Part shown: positions 16,334-25,539 of the stretch, piece after piece
How the letters are laid out: every line of letters starts with the position of its first letter
How positions within the stretch are numbered: the stretch's first letter is position 1
Notes under the pieces: generated by a model
Database searches by the model: none
What the model was told of the DNA's origin: nothing
The model's input: only the letters and a program-made list of their open reading frames with translations
Position numbers and translations under genes: made by a program
Assembly (NCBI RefSeq): GCF_000765475.1
Contig: NZ_JRHO01000010.1
Span: 1-64,000 of the forward strand
Source of the DNA: Methanococcoides methylutens
GTDB lineage: Archaea; Halobacteriota; Methanosarcinia; Methanosarcinales; Methanosarcinaceae
Reading direction: 5' to 3'
DNA length: 64,000 nt

Positions 16334-17029
16334 ATGGCAAAAGATGATGTAAGTAAGATCGTTGAGAGGTACATTGCTTCCGGCAGATCTGAAAAGGATG
16401 TTGAAAGGAAGGAACATTACTTCAAGATGGCTCTGCAGCTGCAGCCTAAAAATGTCCACGCATTGAACAATATGGCTCTTCTTTTGCAGCAGGAACGAAA
16501 ATTCAGGGAAGCTGTAGATCTCTATGAAAAGATCCTGAGCATAGGTGTTGTGGCACGACCATATCCTGTATATTATAATATTTCACTTTGTCTGAAAAGT
16601 CTTGGTAACCTTGAAGGCGCAAAAACATACATAAACAGGGCATTGGCAATAAAGCCTGACGATGAGATATTTCTTGAGTTAAAAGGAGAGATTGTTGATC
16701 TTTTAAGTAGTGGTTCAAAAGAATCAGCTCCAAAGATAACTTCGAATGCTCTGGAGATCGGTGCAACCTATGACGAATGGGATCCTCCGGCAGTTTCGAC
16801 GCTTACCAGCCAGATATATTATGCTGACTGGAATGATTACAAATATCATCGTGGATTGGGTGAGACCGATCTTCACGAAAAGTTTGTCCGGAACAAATTG
16901 GAACAGCGAGTCTACCGCTGCAATTCATGTCGTTATTTCTCTGCAGGTACATGCAGGAAAAAAGGAAAAGTTGGCAGGAAAGTATTGCCGGATTCTATAT
17001 GTAAAAGTTTTTATCCTGAAAAGCATTGA
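16334..17029 (+). CDS. TPR-repeat protein with C-terminal cysteine cluster
   Basis: 231 residues. Two to three tetratricopeptide repeats span about 23-125 (KEHYFKMALQLQPKNVHALNNMA is within the first). A linker is followed by a cysteine-rich end with CNSC, a further C nine residues on, and a final C before the last six residues. This could bind zinc or an Fe-S cluster. It follows the membrane protein by 9 bases. Not recognised beyond the TPR part; a scaffold role is the general expectation for TPR proteins. Confidence 0.7.
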   Translation: MAKDDVSKIVERYIASGRSEKDVERKEHYFKMALQLQPKNVHALNNMALLLQQERKFREAVDLYEKILSIGVVARPYPVYYNISLCLKSLGNLEGAKTYINRALAIKPDDEIFLELKGEIVDLLSSGSKESAPKITSNALEIGATYDEWDPPAVSTLTSQIYYADWNDYKYHRGLGETDLHEKFVRNKLEQRVYRCNSCRYFSAGTCRKKGKVGRKVLPDSICKSFYPEKH

Positions 17030-17171
17030 TTCGATTTTGATTTTCACGAAATGTATTATTATATTTCAATCAATAAGGAAGTTATTTTTAGAAAATCGGT
17101 TTCTTTTTTAAAAAAACCCGTTCATTTATGGAAAGGTTTATCTATTAAGCAATTATACTATATTTTGTCCT

Positions 17172-17264
17172 TAGAAGAGAACATTGAGACCATTCCTGAA
17201 CACAAATACATAAACTATTGTACCACCAATATATTCCCCCACTCAAACTCAAAGTTCTCTTCTA
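17172..17264. repeat. 17-bp imperfect inverted repeat in the leader of the cohesin-domain gene
   Basis: 17172-17188 pairs with 17248-17264 with a single mismatch (core GAAGAGAA/TTCTCTTC), enclosing 59 bases. It lies 66 bases upstream of the cohesin-domain gene. It could fold in the 5' untranslated RNA or mark a small mobile remnant. An 88-codon frame crossing it looks like chance. Confidence 0.5.
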
Positions 17265-17329
17265 GTGGTTCCAATCAACAGATAGATATGTTAGAATGGA
17301 CTAATTTTTTCTTATAAGTGGTGCTCAAT

Positions 17330-18562
17330 ATGATCAATAAAAATAAAATTTCAGATAGTTTTACGAATAGTCAGCTAAAAATCCTTGATTCTAATTTGCC
17401 TAGATATCTCTTGATGGCTTTTATGTTGGTACTATCAATATATGTTATCATGAGTCCGGTCTCTGCAGAAACAGGTGTGAGTCTTTCTCCGGCTAACCAA
17501 TCCGTGGAATTGGGGTCGGAAATCGTTGTCAATGTCTACGTCGAGCCAGATATGCCTATATCCGGGGCACAGTTCGACCTGTATTTTGATGGTTCTGTAC
17601 TTGATGTGAAAAGTGTATCAGAGGGAGATCTGTTTAGCAAAACTGGTACTACTCTTTTCGGTGAAGGTACTTTTGATAATACAACTGGAAATATCATATA
17701 TGCACATAGTGTTCTTTTTGAAAAAGAGGTCACAAGTCCCGGTATACTTGCAACGATCGTTTTTAAAACAACAGCCACTGGTCAATCCAACTTGCAGTTG
17801 GTCAATGTTGTGGTAAGTAATTCCGATGGGACAGCAGTCCCGATAACTGTGGAAAATGCTGTGGTGAGCATATCGGATACGTCTTCATCCGGAGGGAGCA
17901 CCGACAGTGCTGGTTCAGGAAGTGGTGGTGGAGGAGGTGCCGGTGATTCAGGCGAACAATTTGGAAATATTGAATTTAAAGATGTTACTGAAAGGCCGGT
18001 TAATAAGGGAATGAATGTGTCCTATACTTTTAAATCTCCTGAAAACCCGATTGTGAACGTAAATTTCACTCCACTTAAAAATTCAGGTTATATAACTACA
18101 ACGGTTGAAGTTTTGAAGGAGAGGTCTGCTCTTGTCTCGGATGATCCTGAGGGTCTTGTTTATCGGAACATGAACATTTGGGTTGGCAAATACGGCTTTG
18201 CAACTCCTGCAAACATTGAAGCTATGACAATTGGTTTCAAGGTAGAAAGTTCATGGATGGAGGCAAATGGCGTAAATACTTCTGCTATTAAGTTAAACAG
18301 GCATTCTGATGGAAAATGGGAGGCTCTTCAAACGATGTCTGCGGGTGAGGAAGATGGTTATGTTTACTTTGAATCTTCAACGCCAGGTTTTTCACCATTT
18401 GCAATAACTGCAGTTCCAGATTCAAGTGTTATCTCAGATGATGTTTCTCTAGAGGATTCAGCATCTGAAGATGATGAAGATCAAACTCTGGACCAGAATA
18501 TGGCTTTGGTACTTTTTATTGTGATTATGGTCCTGATTGCAAAACGTGGCAGAGATACATAA
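17330..18562 (+). CDS. secreted surface protein with cohesin and PGF-pre-PGF domains
   Basis: About 410 residues. An N-terminal hydrophobic signal (LLMAFMLVLSIYVIMSPVSA, cleavage near ...SAE) is followed by a cohesin domain (about 50-185: a jelly-roll with PISGAQFDLYFD). A Ser/Gly-rich linker comes next, then a PGF-pre-PGF-like domain (about 220-375, IWVGKYGFA...STPGFSPFAI). An acidic stretch and a C-terminal helix with RKR-like end (AKRGRDT) anchor it. ATG 17330 follows GGTG at 17320; an upstream GTG at 17318 is the alternative. The anchor lacks a PGF motif. Likely displayed on the cell envelope; no dockerin partner lies in the window. Confidence 0.8.
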   Translation: MINKNKISDSFTNSQLKILDSNLPRYLLMAFMLVLSIYVIMSPVSAETGVSLSPANQSVELGSEIVVNVYVEPDMPISGAQFDLYFDGSVLDVKSVSEGDLFSKTGTTLFGEGTFDNTTGNIIYAHSVLFEKEVTSPGILATIVFKTTATGQSNLQLVNVVVSNSDGTAVPITVENAVVSISDTSSSGGSTDSAGSGSGGGGGAGDSGEQFGNIEFKDVTERPVNKGMNVSYTFKSPENPIVNVNFTPLKNSGYITTTVEVLKERSALVSDDPEGLVYRNMNIWVGKYGFATPANIEAMTIGFKVESSWMEANGVNTSAIKLNRHSDGKWEALQTMSAGEEDGYVYFESSTPGFSPFAITAVPDSSVISDDVSLEDSASEDDEDQTLDQNMALVLFIVIMVLIAKRGRDT

Positions 18563-18825
18563 TCTCTGTCAATACACTTTTTATCATTTATACTTGCCTT
18601 GGAACAACAAATTCAATAAAGTAGAACAAGTCTGCCAGAACTTACATTGCAGATATTGCCTGCTTCTGGATTTGGTTATTATAATAATGAACTCTCCATT
18701 TCAACATCTCTGGAGTTGGAACTTCAAGTATATTGTCGCCTTGTCTTCTTTATTATAACATTCAAGGGTTTTCTACTTAATAAAAAAGGTAAAGATCCTA
18801 AAAATCACAGTAAGGCTGGATCAAT

Positions 18826-19761
18826 TCAGTCGATCTTTATTATGCCATCTCGATTGTAGGATCCTATGGCTGCGAGTGCAACTTTTAATGCATGTTTTCC
18901 GTCAATGCCTGATTCGAGGGGTGTCTCACCTGTTTCTACACAGTTGATGAAATGTTCGAGTTCCTTTTGCAATGGTTCAGCTTTCTCGACCTTTGCATCT
19001 CTTATCCATTTAGCATCATGTATCGTAACTGTTTGTTCGATGTAGTCCAGGTATCCGACCCCACTTACTCCAATAACTTCCATTTTTCTCACCCTGTGTG
19101 GGGTCAACCAGTTAACATTAACTACGCCTGCCTGTTCATCATCAAATCTAAGCATTATTGATGCATGGTCTTCCTTTGAATGAATATCCTTGCCGGCAAT
19201 GGCGTAGACTTCTGTAGCATTGCTGCCGTACATATAGGATATAGCATCGATGTCATGTACTCCAAGATCTAAGATGATTCCCACATCCCTTATCCTCGGG
19301 TTGTAAGGCCCAACTCTCTTTGTGGAAATTGATACTATCTTGCCAAGGAGTCCGCTATCGATTATTTCTTTCATTTTTGTTGTTGCCGGGTTGAATCTCT
19401 CGATCTGTCCTACCATAAGGATGACTCCTGCTTTTTCAGCGGCTTCTATCATTATGTCGGCATTTTCAAGTGTATCTGCAATGGGTTTTTCTACAAGTAC
19501 ATTCGTGTTTGAATTTATAGCATCCAATGTGACATTTTTGTGGAGTGTAGTTGGGACAACAATACTTACTGCATCAAGATTCTCTTTTAAGAGTTCTTCA
19601 TAATCAGTATAAGGTTTAACATCATATTCTGCTGCCAGTTCTTCGACCCTTTCCCTATCAACATCGGATATTCCTACAAGTTCTACTCCTTCCATTTCTT
19701 TGTAGATCCTGACATGGTGCTGCCCCATAGCACCAACCCCTATAACTCCTACGCGTGTCAT
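18826..19761 (-). CDS. Gfo/Idh/MocA oxidoreductase, WbpB-like
   Basis: 311 residues. N-terminal Rossmann GVIGVGAMGQHH (5-16), then EKPIA (about 91) with the catalytic lysine, and a C-terminal alpha/beta domain. It resembles UDP-GlcNAc-uronate 3-dehydrogenase, which oxidises C3 before transamination. It is the last gene of a three-gene set with the aminotransferase (1-base gap) and the acetyltransferase. The expected product is UDP-linked 2,3-diacetamido-uronic acid for archaellin or S-layer N-glycans (inference). Confidence 0.8.
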   Translation of the reverse strand: MTRVGVIGVGAMGQHHVRIYKEMEGVELVGISDVDRERVEELAAEYDVKPYTDYEELLKENLDAVSIVVPTTLHKNVTLDAINSNTNVLVEKPIADTLENADIMIEAAEKAGVILMVGQIERFNPATTKMKEIIDSGLLGKIVSISTKRVGPYNPRIRDVGIILDLGVHDIDAISYMYGSNATEVYAIAGKDIHSKEDHASIMLRFDDEQAGVVNVNWLTPHRVRKMEVIGVSGVGYLDYIEQTVTIHDAKWIRDAKVEKAEPLQKELEHFINCVETGETPLESGIDGKHALKVALAAIGSYNRDGIIKID

Positions 19762-19762
19762 T

Positions 19763-20839
19763 TTACTTGACCCCCTCTATTACAGTTTTGATTATATGTT
19801 TAAGATCGTTCTCTAAAACACCCGGGTGTACCGGGAGTGAGATTACTTCCTTTGCTGCTTTTTCACATACTGGCAGATCGTAATTGTATCCTGCATCAAT
19901 ATATGTCGGCTGCATATGTATTGGTATTGGATAATAGATGCCTGTACCAATGCCATTCTCAGTCAGCTTTGTGATAAGATCATCGCGTGATTCCGTCCTT
20001 ATGGTGTATTGGTGGAACATGTGCTCACATCCTTTCCTGATAGTTGGAATGGTAATGCCACTTGCACTTTTTAGTCCTTCTGAAAGGAGATGTGCATTCT
20101 TCTGGCGTTTAAGGTTGAACCCATTGACCTTTTTGAGCTGAACAAGACCAATTGCAGCTGCAATATCGGTCATTCTGAAATTATATCCTAACATCTCGTG
20201 AAGGTAACGTTCCTGTGAACCATGTGCACGTATCATCCTGGCTTTTCTGGCAATTTCGCTGTCATTGGTAGTTATTATTCCGCCTTCGCTGGTTGTCATG
20301 TTCTTTGTAGGGTAGAAACTGAAAGCTCCCGTTCCGAAGGAACCTACTTTCTTGCCTTGATAAGTTGCACCATGGGCCTGGCATGCATCTTCAATAATAG
20401 CCAGATCGTGATCTTTTGCAATTTCATTAATCTGCTTCATCTCTGCTGGATGGCCGTAGAGGTGTACCGGCATCAGTGCCTTTGTGTCTTTGGTTATACT
20501 ATTCTCTATCAAACTTGTATCAATATTGAACGTTTCAGGTTCAATGTCCACGAATACTGGCCTTGCACCGGTATACATGATACTGTTAGCAGTTGCTATG
20601 AAGCTAAAGGACGTTGTGATGACCTCATCGCCTTTACCTATTCCATGTGCCAGTAGTGCGGCATGAAGAGCAGCTGTTCCAGAGTTCACCGCGATCGCAT
20701 GATCTGTTCCGATAAATTCTGCAAAAGCACTTTCAAACTCTGCAACACGCTTTCCTTCCGCAATGTTTCCTGAAGCCAGCACCTCGGATACTGCATCTAT
20801 CTCTTCATCTCCAATATTTGGTTTTGCGATTGGGATCAT
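19763..20839 (-). CDS. DegT/DnrJ/EryC1 sugar aminotransferase, WbpE-like
   Basis: 358 residues of the PLP sugar aminotransferase family. [16 protein letters not shown] (about 184-199) holds the PLP lysine, and EDACQAHGA is the cofactor-stacking region. It transfers an amino group from glutamate to a 3-keto nucleotide sugar, the step after the WbpB-like oxidoreductase encoded immediately downstream. Upstream lies a pentanucleotide repeat between this gene and the acetyltransferase gene. Confidence 0.85.
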   Translation of the reverse strand: MIPIAKPNIGDEEIDAVSEVLASGNIAEGKRVAEFESAFAEFIGTDHAIAVNSGTAALHAALLAHGIGKGDEVITTSFSFIATANSIMYTGARPVFVDIEPETFNIDTSLIENSITKDTKALMPVHLYGHPAEMKQINEIAKDHDLAIIEDACQAHGATYQGKKVGSFGTGAFSFYPTKNMTTSEGGIITTNDSEIARKARMIRAHGSQERYLHEMLGYNFRMTDIAAAIGLVQLKKVNGFNLKRQKNAHLLSEGLKSASGITIPTIRKGCEHMFHQYTIRTESRDDLITKLTENGIGTGIYYPIPIHMQPTYIDAGYNYDLPVCEKAAKEVISLPVHPGVLENDLKHIIKTVIEGVK

Positions 20840-20881
20840 TTTATTCCTCGTGTGTTTGGAATTATTTAGATGGCTGATTAA

Positions 20882-20914
20882 ATTAGATTAGATTAGATTA
20901 GATTAGATTAGATT
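20882..20914. repeat. ATTAG pentanucleotide repeat, 6.6 copies
   Basis: Six consecutive ATTAG units (20882-20911) and a partial seventh, then a further GATTAG. It lies in the 100-bp gap between the acetyltransferase and aminotransferase genes, about 43 bases upstream of the aminotransferase start on the minus strand. Such tracts can change length by replication slippage. Confidence 0.9.
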
Positions 20915-20939
20915 GATTAGATCAACTGGGGTGGCTAAA

Positions 20940-21608
20940 TTAGATGCTGTTTAAGGATCTCAGCTCTTCTGGGAGCTCTTTTATCTTTGCGGGACATCCG
21001 ATTGCAAGTTTCCATGGGGGGACTTCACGTGTCACCAGTGCCCCACCTGCTATGAATGCACCTTCTCCGATCTCAACTCCCGGGAGTATGGTTGCATTTG
21101 CACCAATTGATGCTCCTTTTCGAATGATGGGGCCTTCTGGCTTGTATTCTTTACGAATTGGATATTTATCATTTGCAAGTACTGCACATGGGCCAATGAA
21201 GACGTTGTCCTCTATCATTACATCAGTAGGGATATAGACATTCCCTTGGATACTGACATTATTCCCGATAGTTACATTTCCGTCGATGATAACGTTGGTC
21301 CCTATCAGGACATTATTGCCAATGATGGTGTTCTCACGTATCATGCAGTTGTGTCCGGTCTTGAAATTGCTACCTGTCCTGACATTACTGAAGATCGTTG
21401 TGTTTGGTCTTATGAATGAGTTTGATCCAATTTCACATCCTTGAAAATCAGAATCTTCGATGCGGCCATTTTCCTCTACTATTCGGGAGAGGATCTTATG
21501 TTCCGGATATCCAAGTATGACGTTTTCAAGCACTACTGAATTATCTCCTATGGTGCTTGATCCATATACTCTGGCAGAAGAATGTATCTTTAAATTTATA
21601 TTATGCAA
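20940..21608 (-). CDS. left-handed beta-helix acyltransferase, WbpD-like
   Basis: 222 residues with many hexapeptide repeats (for example [20 protein letters not shown]) over about 10-200, ending in a closing segment [20 protein letters not shown] typical of trimeric acetyltransferases. It would acetylate the 3-amino group made by the WbpE-like enzyme using acetyl-CoA. First gene of the minus-strand set. The ATG is at 21608. Exact sugar substrate is inferred from neighbours. Confidence 0.82.
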   Translation of the reverse strand: MHNINLKIHSSARVYGSSTIGDNSVVLENVILGYPEHKILSRIVEENGRIEDSDFQGCEIGSNSFIRPNTTIFSNVRTGSNFKTGHNCMIRENTIIGNNVLIGTNVIIDGNVTIGNNVSIQGNVYIPTDVMIEDNVFIGPCAVLANDKYPIRKEYKPEGPIIRKGASIGANATILPGVEIGEGAFIAGGALVTREVPPWKLAIGCPAKIKELPEELRSLNSI

Positions 21609-21883
21609 TATGAACTCCCCTGAATCTTATATGTCAGTAATATATTGATAATGTTTATGGCTTGTAACATATATCATTTTGGAATTATTGTTTAAAATAA
21701 TTGATGAAACCGATAGCTTACCTATTGATGACAGGTTTTTTACCTTATATCCAATTTGTCTTTAGCTTGTATTTATAATCAGTTTCAATGAGTGATCTAA
21801 TATGTTTTCCATCTTCTGTGCAATTATTATTTCAGAAGAAAAAGTGTATCAATTTTCTCAAAATCTCCAATGTTGCCAAATGC
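21609..21883. other. AT-rich divergent intergenic region
   Basis: A 275-bp stretch between the glycan set (minus) and purA (plus). No coding frame or clear repeat is seen apart from promoter-like A/T runs. Confidence 0.4.
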
Positions 21884-21890
21884 TTTATAT
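21884..21890 (+). promoter_or_regulatory. TATA box of purA, probable leaderless transcript
   Basis: TTTATAT lies 25-31 bases before the purA ATG, the usual TATA-to-start distance in archaea. Transcription would then begin at or within a base or two of the ATG. No Shine-Dalgarno sequence is present in the preceding CCCCCTCT. Confidence 0.5.
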
Positions 21891-21914
21891 GTATAAACTG
21901 CAATTTCCCCCTCT

Positions 21915-23186
21915 ATGTTTACTATTCTGACAGGATCACAGTTTGGTGATGAAGGAAAAGGAAAGATCGTTGATCTGCTCTCAAAAGACTACGATCTTGT
22001 CGTCAGGTTCCAGGGTGGCGACAACGCCGGCCATACGGTAACAGTTGGCGAAGATGTCTATAAGTTACACTTGATACCTTCAGGTTTTTTGCTTGATTCT
22101 AGGGTGTTGATAGGTCCGGGTACCGTCCTGAACCCTGAGGTTCTGGCAGAAGAGATCGATATGCTTGCAAAGGGTGGTGTTGATATCCATTCCGATAAAC
22201 TTGGTATTGATGCTAAGACCAGTATCATTATGCCATATCATATTGAGCAGGACGGTCTTCGTGAATCTTCCCGTAAGGAGAAGATCGGCACTACTAAGAG
22301 AGGTATTGCTTTTGCTTATATGGACAAGATCGCAAGGGATGAGATCCGCATGGGGGATCTGGTCAATTCCGAGAAACTCCTTAGCAGACTATCTTTGATA
22401 GCAGCTTCCAAAGAGGCGGCTATTAAGGAACTTGGCGGTGATCCTTCAATTGTGACCGATAAGGAACTTATTGATAAGTATGTGGAACTTGGTAAGAGAT
22501 TAGCTCCTTATGTTACGGATGTGTCATATGAAGTGAACAAAGCTATTGCAGATGGCAAGAACGTAATGGCTGAGGGGGCACAGGGCACTCACCTTGATGT
22601 TATCCACGGTACGCAGAAGTTTGTGACCTCTTCAAGCACTATTGCAGGTTCAGCATGTGCAAATCTTGGTGTTGGTCCTACTAAGGTGGATGAGGTTCTG
22701 GGTATTGTTAAGGCTTATATTACAAGGGTCGGAGAAGGTCCGCTTCCAACAGAACTTGATGATGAGGCAGGCAAACATTTACATGATGTTGGTCATGAGT
22801 TCGGAACTACTACCGGAAGGTCCCGCAGATGTGGATGGTTCGATCTCCCTCTTTTGAAGAAGGCGATCTTCCTGAACGGCTACACAAGTGTTGCATTGAC
22901 AAAATTAGATGTGTTAACAGGCCTTGAAATTAATAAGATATGTGTTGCCTACGAACTTGATGGGGAAAAACTGGATTATCCACCTATTGATACTTCCGAT
23001 CTTGAAAGGTGTAAACCTGTTTATAAAGAGATGCCTGGCTGGTCTGACGATCTCACAGATGTCAAAAGCTATGCAGATGTTCCCGAAGCTGCCCGCAACT
23101 ATGTTGAGCGCCTTGAAGAATTGATGGGCGTACCTATTGAATACGTGTCCGTAGGACCTGGCAGGGAGCAAACTTTCAAGAAATAA
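21915..23186 (+). CDS. purA: adenylosuccinate synthetase
   Basis: 423 residues. It joins IMP and aspartate using GTP in AMP synthesis. The N-terminal GSQFGDEGKGKIVDLL (8-23) holds the catalytic aspartate and P-loop-like glycine loop; QGGDNAGHTV and GTTTGRSRRCGWFD further on are diagnostic. Length is that of the family. Single gene followed by a 200-bp gap before rpS19e. Confidence 0.96.
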   Translation: MFTILTGSQFGDEGKGKIVDLLSKDYDLVVRFQGGDNAGHTVTVGEDVYKLHLIPSGFLLDSRVLIGPGTVLNPEVLAEEIDMLAKGGVDIHSDKLGIDAKTSIIMPYHIEQDGLRESSRKEKIGTTKRGIAFAYMDKIARDEIRMGDLVNSEKLLSRLSLIAASKEAAIKELGGDPSIVTDKELIDKYVELGKRLAPYVTDVSYEVNKAIADGKNVMAEGAQGTHLDVIHGTQKFVTSSSTIAGSACANLGVGPTKVDEVLGIVKAYITRVGEGPLPTELDDEAGKHLHDVGHEFGTTTGRSRRCGWFDLPLLKKAIFLNGYTSVALTKLDVLTGLEINKICVAYELDGEKLDYPPIDTSDLERCKPVYKEMPGWSDDLTDVKSYADVPEAARNYVERLEELMGVPIEYVSVGPGREQTFKK

Positions 23187-23389
23187 TGCACTATTATCTA
23201 TGATACAATGCATGGGTATGGTGGGATATACGAAAGCTGCCGAAACACGTATATACTAATCAATAAATTACAACCCTATTTCCATGCACACATTATGATA
23301 GATAATTATACTTGCTGGTAACAAGTTTACTGAATAAATCAACTACAAATAAAAATCCAATCGATACATTTCATTCCAAGGAGGATAAG

Positions 23390-23839
23390 ATGACTACAGC
23401 ATATGATGTTCCTGCTGCAAATATTATTGCAAAGGTGGCAGAGAAGTTAAAAGAGAACGAGCAGATCAATGCTCCCGTATGGGCAGCTCACGTTAAGACA
23501 GGTGTTCACAAAGAATTGCCACCTATTGATAATGAATGGTGGTACACCCGCTGTGCAGCTATCATGAGGACCATTTACATGGAAGGTCCTATCGGTGTGG
23601 AGAGATTAAGGTCTGTCTATGGTGGTAAGAAGAGGAGAGGCGCAAACCCTTCCAAGAAAGCAAAAGGAAGCGGCTCTGTCGCAAGGGAAGCAGCTCAGCA
23701 GCTCGAAAATGCAGGTTTTGTCCGCAAGTTGAAGAGCGGAAGAGTAATCGCTCCTGCTGGCCAGTCACTGCTTGACAATATGGCAGTTGAGGTCAAGAAC
23801 GAGCTTGTCGAAACAATTCCAGAGCTTGCAAAGTACTGA
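23390..23839 (+). CDS. rps19e: 30S ribosomal protein S19e
   Basis: 149 residues of the S19e family (absent from bacteria), with [20 protein letters not shown] (50-69) and basic [10 protein letters not shown] following. ATG 23390 has AAGGAGGA 4-11 bases upstream; the in-frame extension to 23312 is not family-like. It opens the conserved archaeal cluster S19e, PDCD5, L39e, L31e, eIF6, L18Ae, prefoldin, FtsY. Confidence 0.95.
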   Translation: MTTAYDVPAANIIAKVAEKLKENEQINAPVWAAHVKTGVHKELPPIDNEWWYTRCAAIMRTIYMEGPIGVERLRSVYGGKKRRGANPSKKAKGSGSVAREAAQQLENAGFVRKLKSGRVIAPAGQSLLDNMAVEVKNELVETIPELAKY

Positions 23840-23947
23840 ATGGGTTTAAGGGAGTTGATCTCCCCTCCTGCTCAGATACATAATAATTGCTATATGATGG
23901 TTCCATTGGAGCCATTATAATTAAATCGGAAAGGACGTGATGAAGTA

Positions 23948-24304
23948 ATGGTGGACGATATTGAAGCTATCCGAAGAAAGAGACTTGCTGAAATGCAGCA
24001 GCAACAGCAGGCTGCTCCCCAGATGCAAAATGATGCCCAGGCCGCATACCAGCAGGAACAGGCACAGGCTGAAAGGGATGCCCAGGTCCAGGCGGTCCTT
24101 CGTCAGATCATGACTCCGGAGGCGCGTGAGAGGCTGACTCGCCTGAAACTATCACGCAAGGAACTGGCTGAGCAACTTGAATCCCAGCTTGTGATGCTTG
24201 CTCAAAGTGGTCGCTTACAGTCAATGATCGATGATGATAAGCTTAAAGTGCTCCTTTCACAGATGCAGCCTAAAAAACGTGAACCAACCATCACACGCAT
24301 GTGA
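23948..24304 (+). CDS. PDCD5-family DNA-binding protein
   Basis: 118 residues. An N-terminal helix DDIEAIRRKRLAEM is followed by a Gln/Ala-rich stretch (17-45) and the PDCD5 core with LTRLKLSRKELAEQLESQL. Archaeal members bind double-stranded DNA in vitro; the cellular role is not settled. It overlaps the next gene by four bases (ATGTGA) and is in the S19e cluster, its usual place in archaea. Confidence 0.92.
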   Translation: MVDDIEAIRRKRLAEMQQQQQAAPQMQNDAQAAYQQEQAQAERDAQVQAVLRQIMTPEARERLTRLKLSRKELAEQLESQLVMLAQSGRLQSMIDDDKLKVLLSQMQPKKREPTITRM

Positions 24305-24900
24305 ACATGAAAGCTCAGGTACTGTTCAGTGGAGGAAAAGATAGTTCACTATCAGCAATATTGCTTGATCCCTTCTTTGATGTCGAACTTGTGACTTGCA
24401 GTTTCTCTATCCTTCCGGTTGGGGAAGTTGCAAAGGTTGCCGCAGATGAGTTGGGTTATTCCCACAGAGTACTGGAACTTGACAGGTGCATATTAGAATC
24501 CGCTTTGGAGATCATAATAGATGATGGTTATCCAAGGAACGCTATCAATTACATACACAAGGCCGTGATCGAGACACTTGCAAAGGAAGATGAGGTCTCT
24601 CTGATTGCGGATGGCGTCAGGCGCGATGATCGTGTTCCGAAACTGACCGATTCAGAAGTTCGAAGCATAGAGGACCGGTTCAGTGTAAGTTACATATGCC
24701 CTCTTCATGGGTATGGTAGAAGTGCCGTTAATTTGCTGGTGAGCCGATATCTGGTGATCGAAGAAGGTCAAAGTGATAGTATTGCAAAAGCAGACTATGA
24801 AACTGAGCTTCGTGAACTGATAAGGCAGCAATATGGTGATGAAAAAGTACTTGAAATCTTTCCGGAACATGTTCAATCGAGGGTTATCAGGCGTGTCTGA
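24301..24900 (+). CDS. PP-loop ATPase domain protein (COG2117-like)
   Basis: 199 residues. The N-terminal FSGGKDSSLSAILL (9-22) is a PP-loop (SGGxDS) that adenylates a substrate; later GVRRDDRVPKLT and CPLHGYGRSAVN are conserved in this archaeal group, once predicted as a subunit of tRNA thiolation. Only a few cysteines are present (C33, C61, C128), so the reaction is unclear. GTG 24301 overlaps the PDCD5 stop; ATG 24307 is an alternative start. Confidence 0.75.
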   Translation: MNMKAQVLFSGGKDSSLSAILLDPFFDVELVTCSFSILPVGEVAKVAADELGYSHRVLELDRCILESALEIIIDDGYPRNAINYIHKAVIETLAKEDEVSLIADGVRRDDRVPKLTDSEVRSIEDRFSVSYICPLHGYGRSAVNLLVSRYLVIEEGQSDSIAKADYETELRELIRQQYGDEKVLEIFPEHVQSRVIRRV

Positions 24901-25057
24901 TAGTCTTACGATGTTTTGGATAAGCAATTTAATAAGCAATTTGTTATGTGAAGGCAGGAATCTATCGTACATAGATTAATAATTTATAGGATAATCGATT
25001 TATAGACGCAAATCTTTTAGATTGGCGTTACAATTAATCAATTCACAGGTGAGATAA

Positions 25058-25213
25058 GTGAGCCACAATACAAAAGGACAGAAAATAAGGTTGGCAAAAG
25101 CGCACAATCAGAATCAGCGCGTTCCAACCTGGGTTATCATAAAGACTAACAGACACGTTGTTAGCCACCCTAAGAGAAGACACTGGAGAAGAAATAGTTT
25201 AGATGTAAAGTAA
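25058..25213 (+). CDS. rpl39e: 50S ribosomal protein L39e
   Basis: 51 residues starting at GTG (25058) with AGGTGA 7-12 bases upstream. The protein has the characteristic [18 protein letters not shown] start and RRHWRRNSL end, highly basic, lining the peptide exit tunnel. Too short for routine ORF length limits. Ten bases before L31e. Confidence 0.96.
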   Translation: MSHNTKGQKIRLAKAHNQNQRVPTWVIIKTNRHVVSHPKRRHWRRNSLDVK

Positions 25214-25223
25214 GGTGATGACA

Positions 25224-25490
25224 ATGGCAGAAGACGCGGTAAAGGAACAGATATACACAATTCCACTACGCCAGGCAAAGCTTGCACCAAGGTGGAAACG
25301 TTCCAGCAGGGCAATTTCACTTATCAGAAAATATCTGGTAAGACACATGAAGGCAGAACCTTCACAGATCAAGATCGATGCTTCCGTCAACCACAAGGTT
25401 TGGGAGAGAGGTTCTCAGAAACCACCATCTTCAATACGCATTCGTGCAGCTAAGTTCGAAGATGGGGAAGTTCAGGCAGAACTTGCCTGA
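25224..25490 (+). CDS. rpl31e: 50S ribosomal protein L31e
   Basis: 88 residues with [20 protein letters not shown] near the N-terminus and [16 protein letters not shown] at the end, as in L31e. ATG 25224 is preceded by AAGGTGATG, a good ribosome site; the GTG at 25215 lies within that site. Directly follows L39e. Confidence 0.95.
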   Translation: MAEDAVKEQIYTIPLRQAKLAPRWKRSSRAISLIRKYLVRHMKAEPSQIKIDASVNHKVWERGSQKPPSSIRIRAAKFEDGEVQAELA

Positions 25491-25539
25491 TCCTTCTTTC
25501 GATGATGGATAATATTCAACAAAAGTATAAAGGACAATA

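Noticed and set aside
17051-17317. 88-codon frame before the cohesin-domain gene
   Set aside because: AT-driven composition, no RBS, covers an inverted repeat and resembles no family; treated as leader sequence.
20882-20914. ATTAG repeat considered as CRISPR or replication origin repeat
   Set aside because: Units are 5 bases with no spacers; no origin-binding boxes or cdc6 gene lie nearby.
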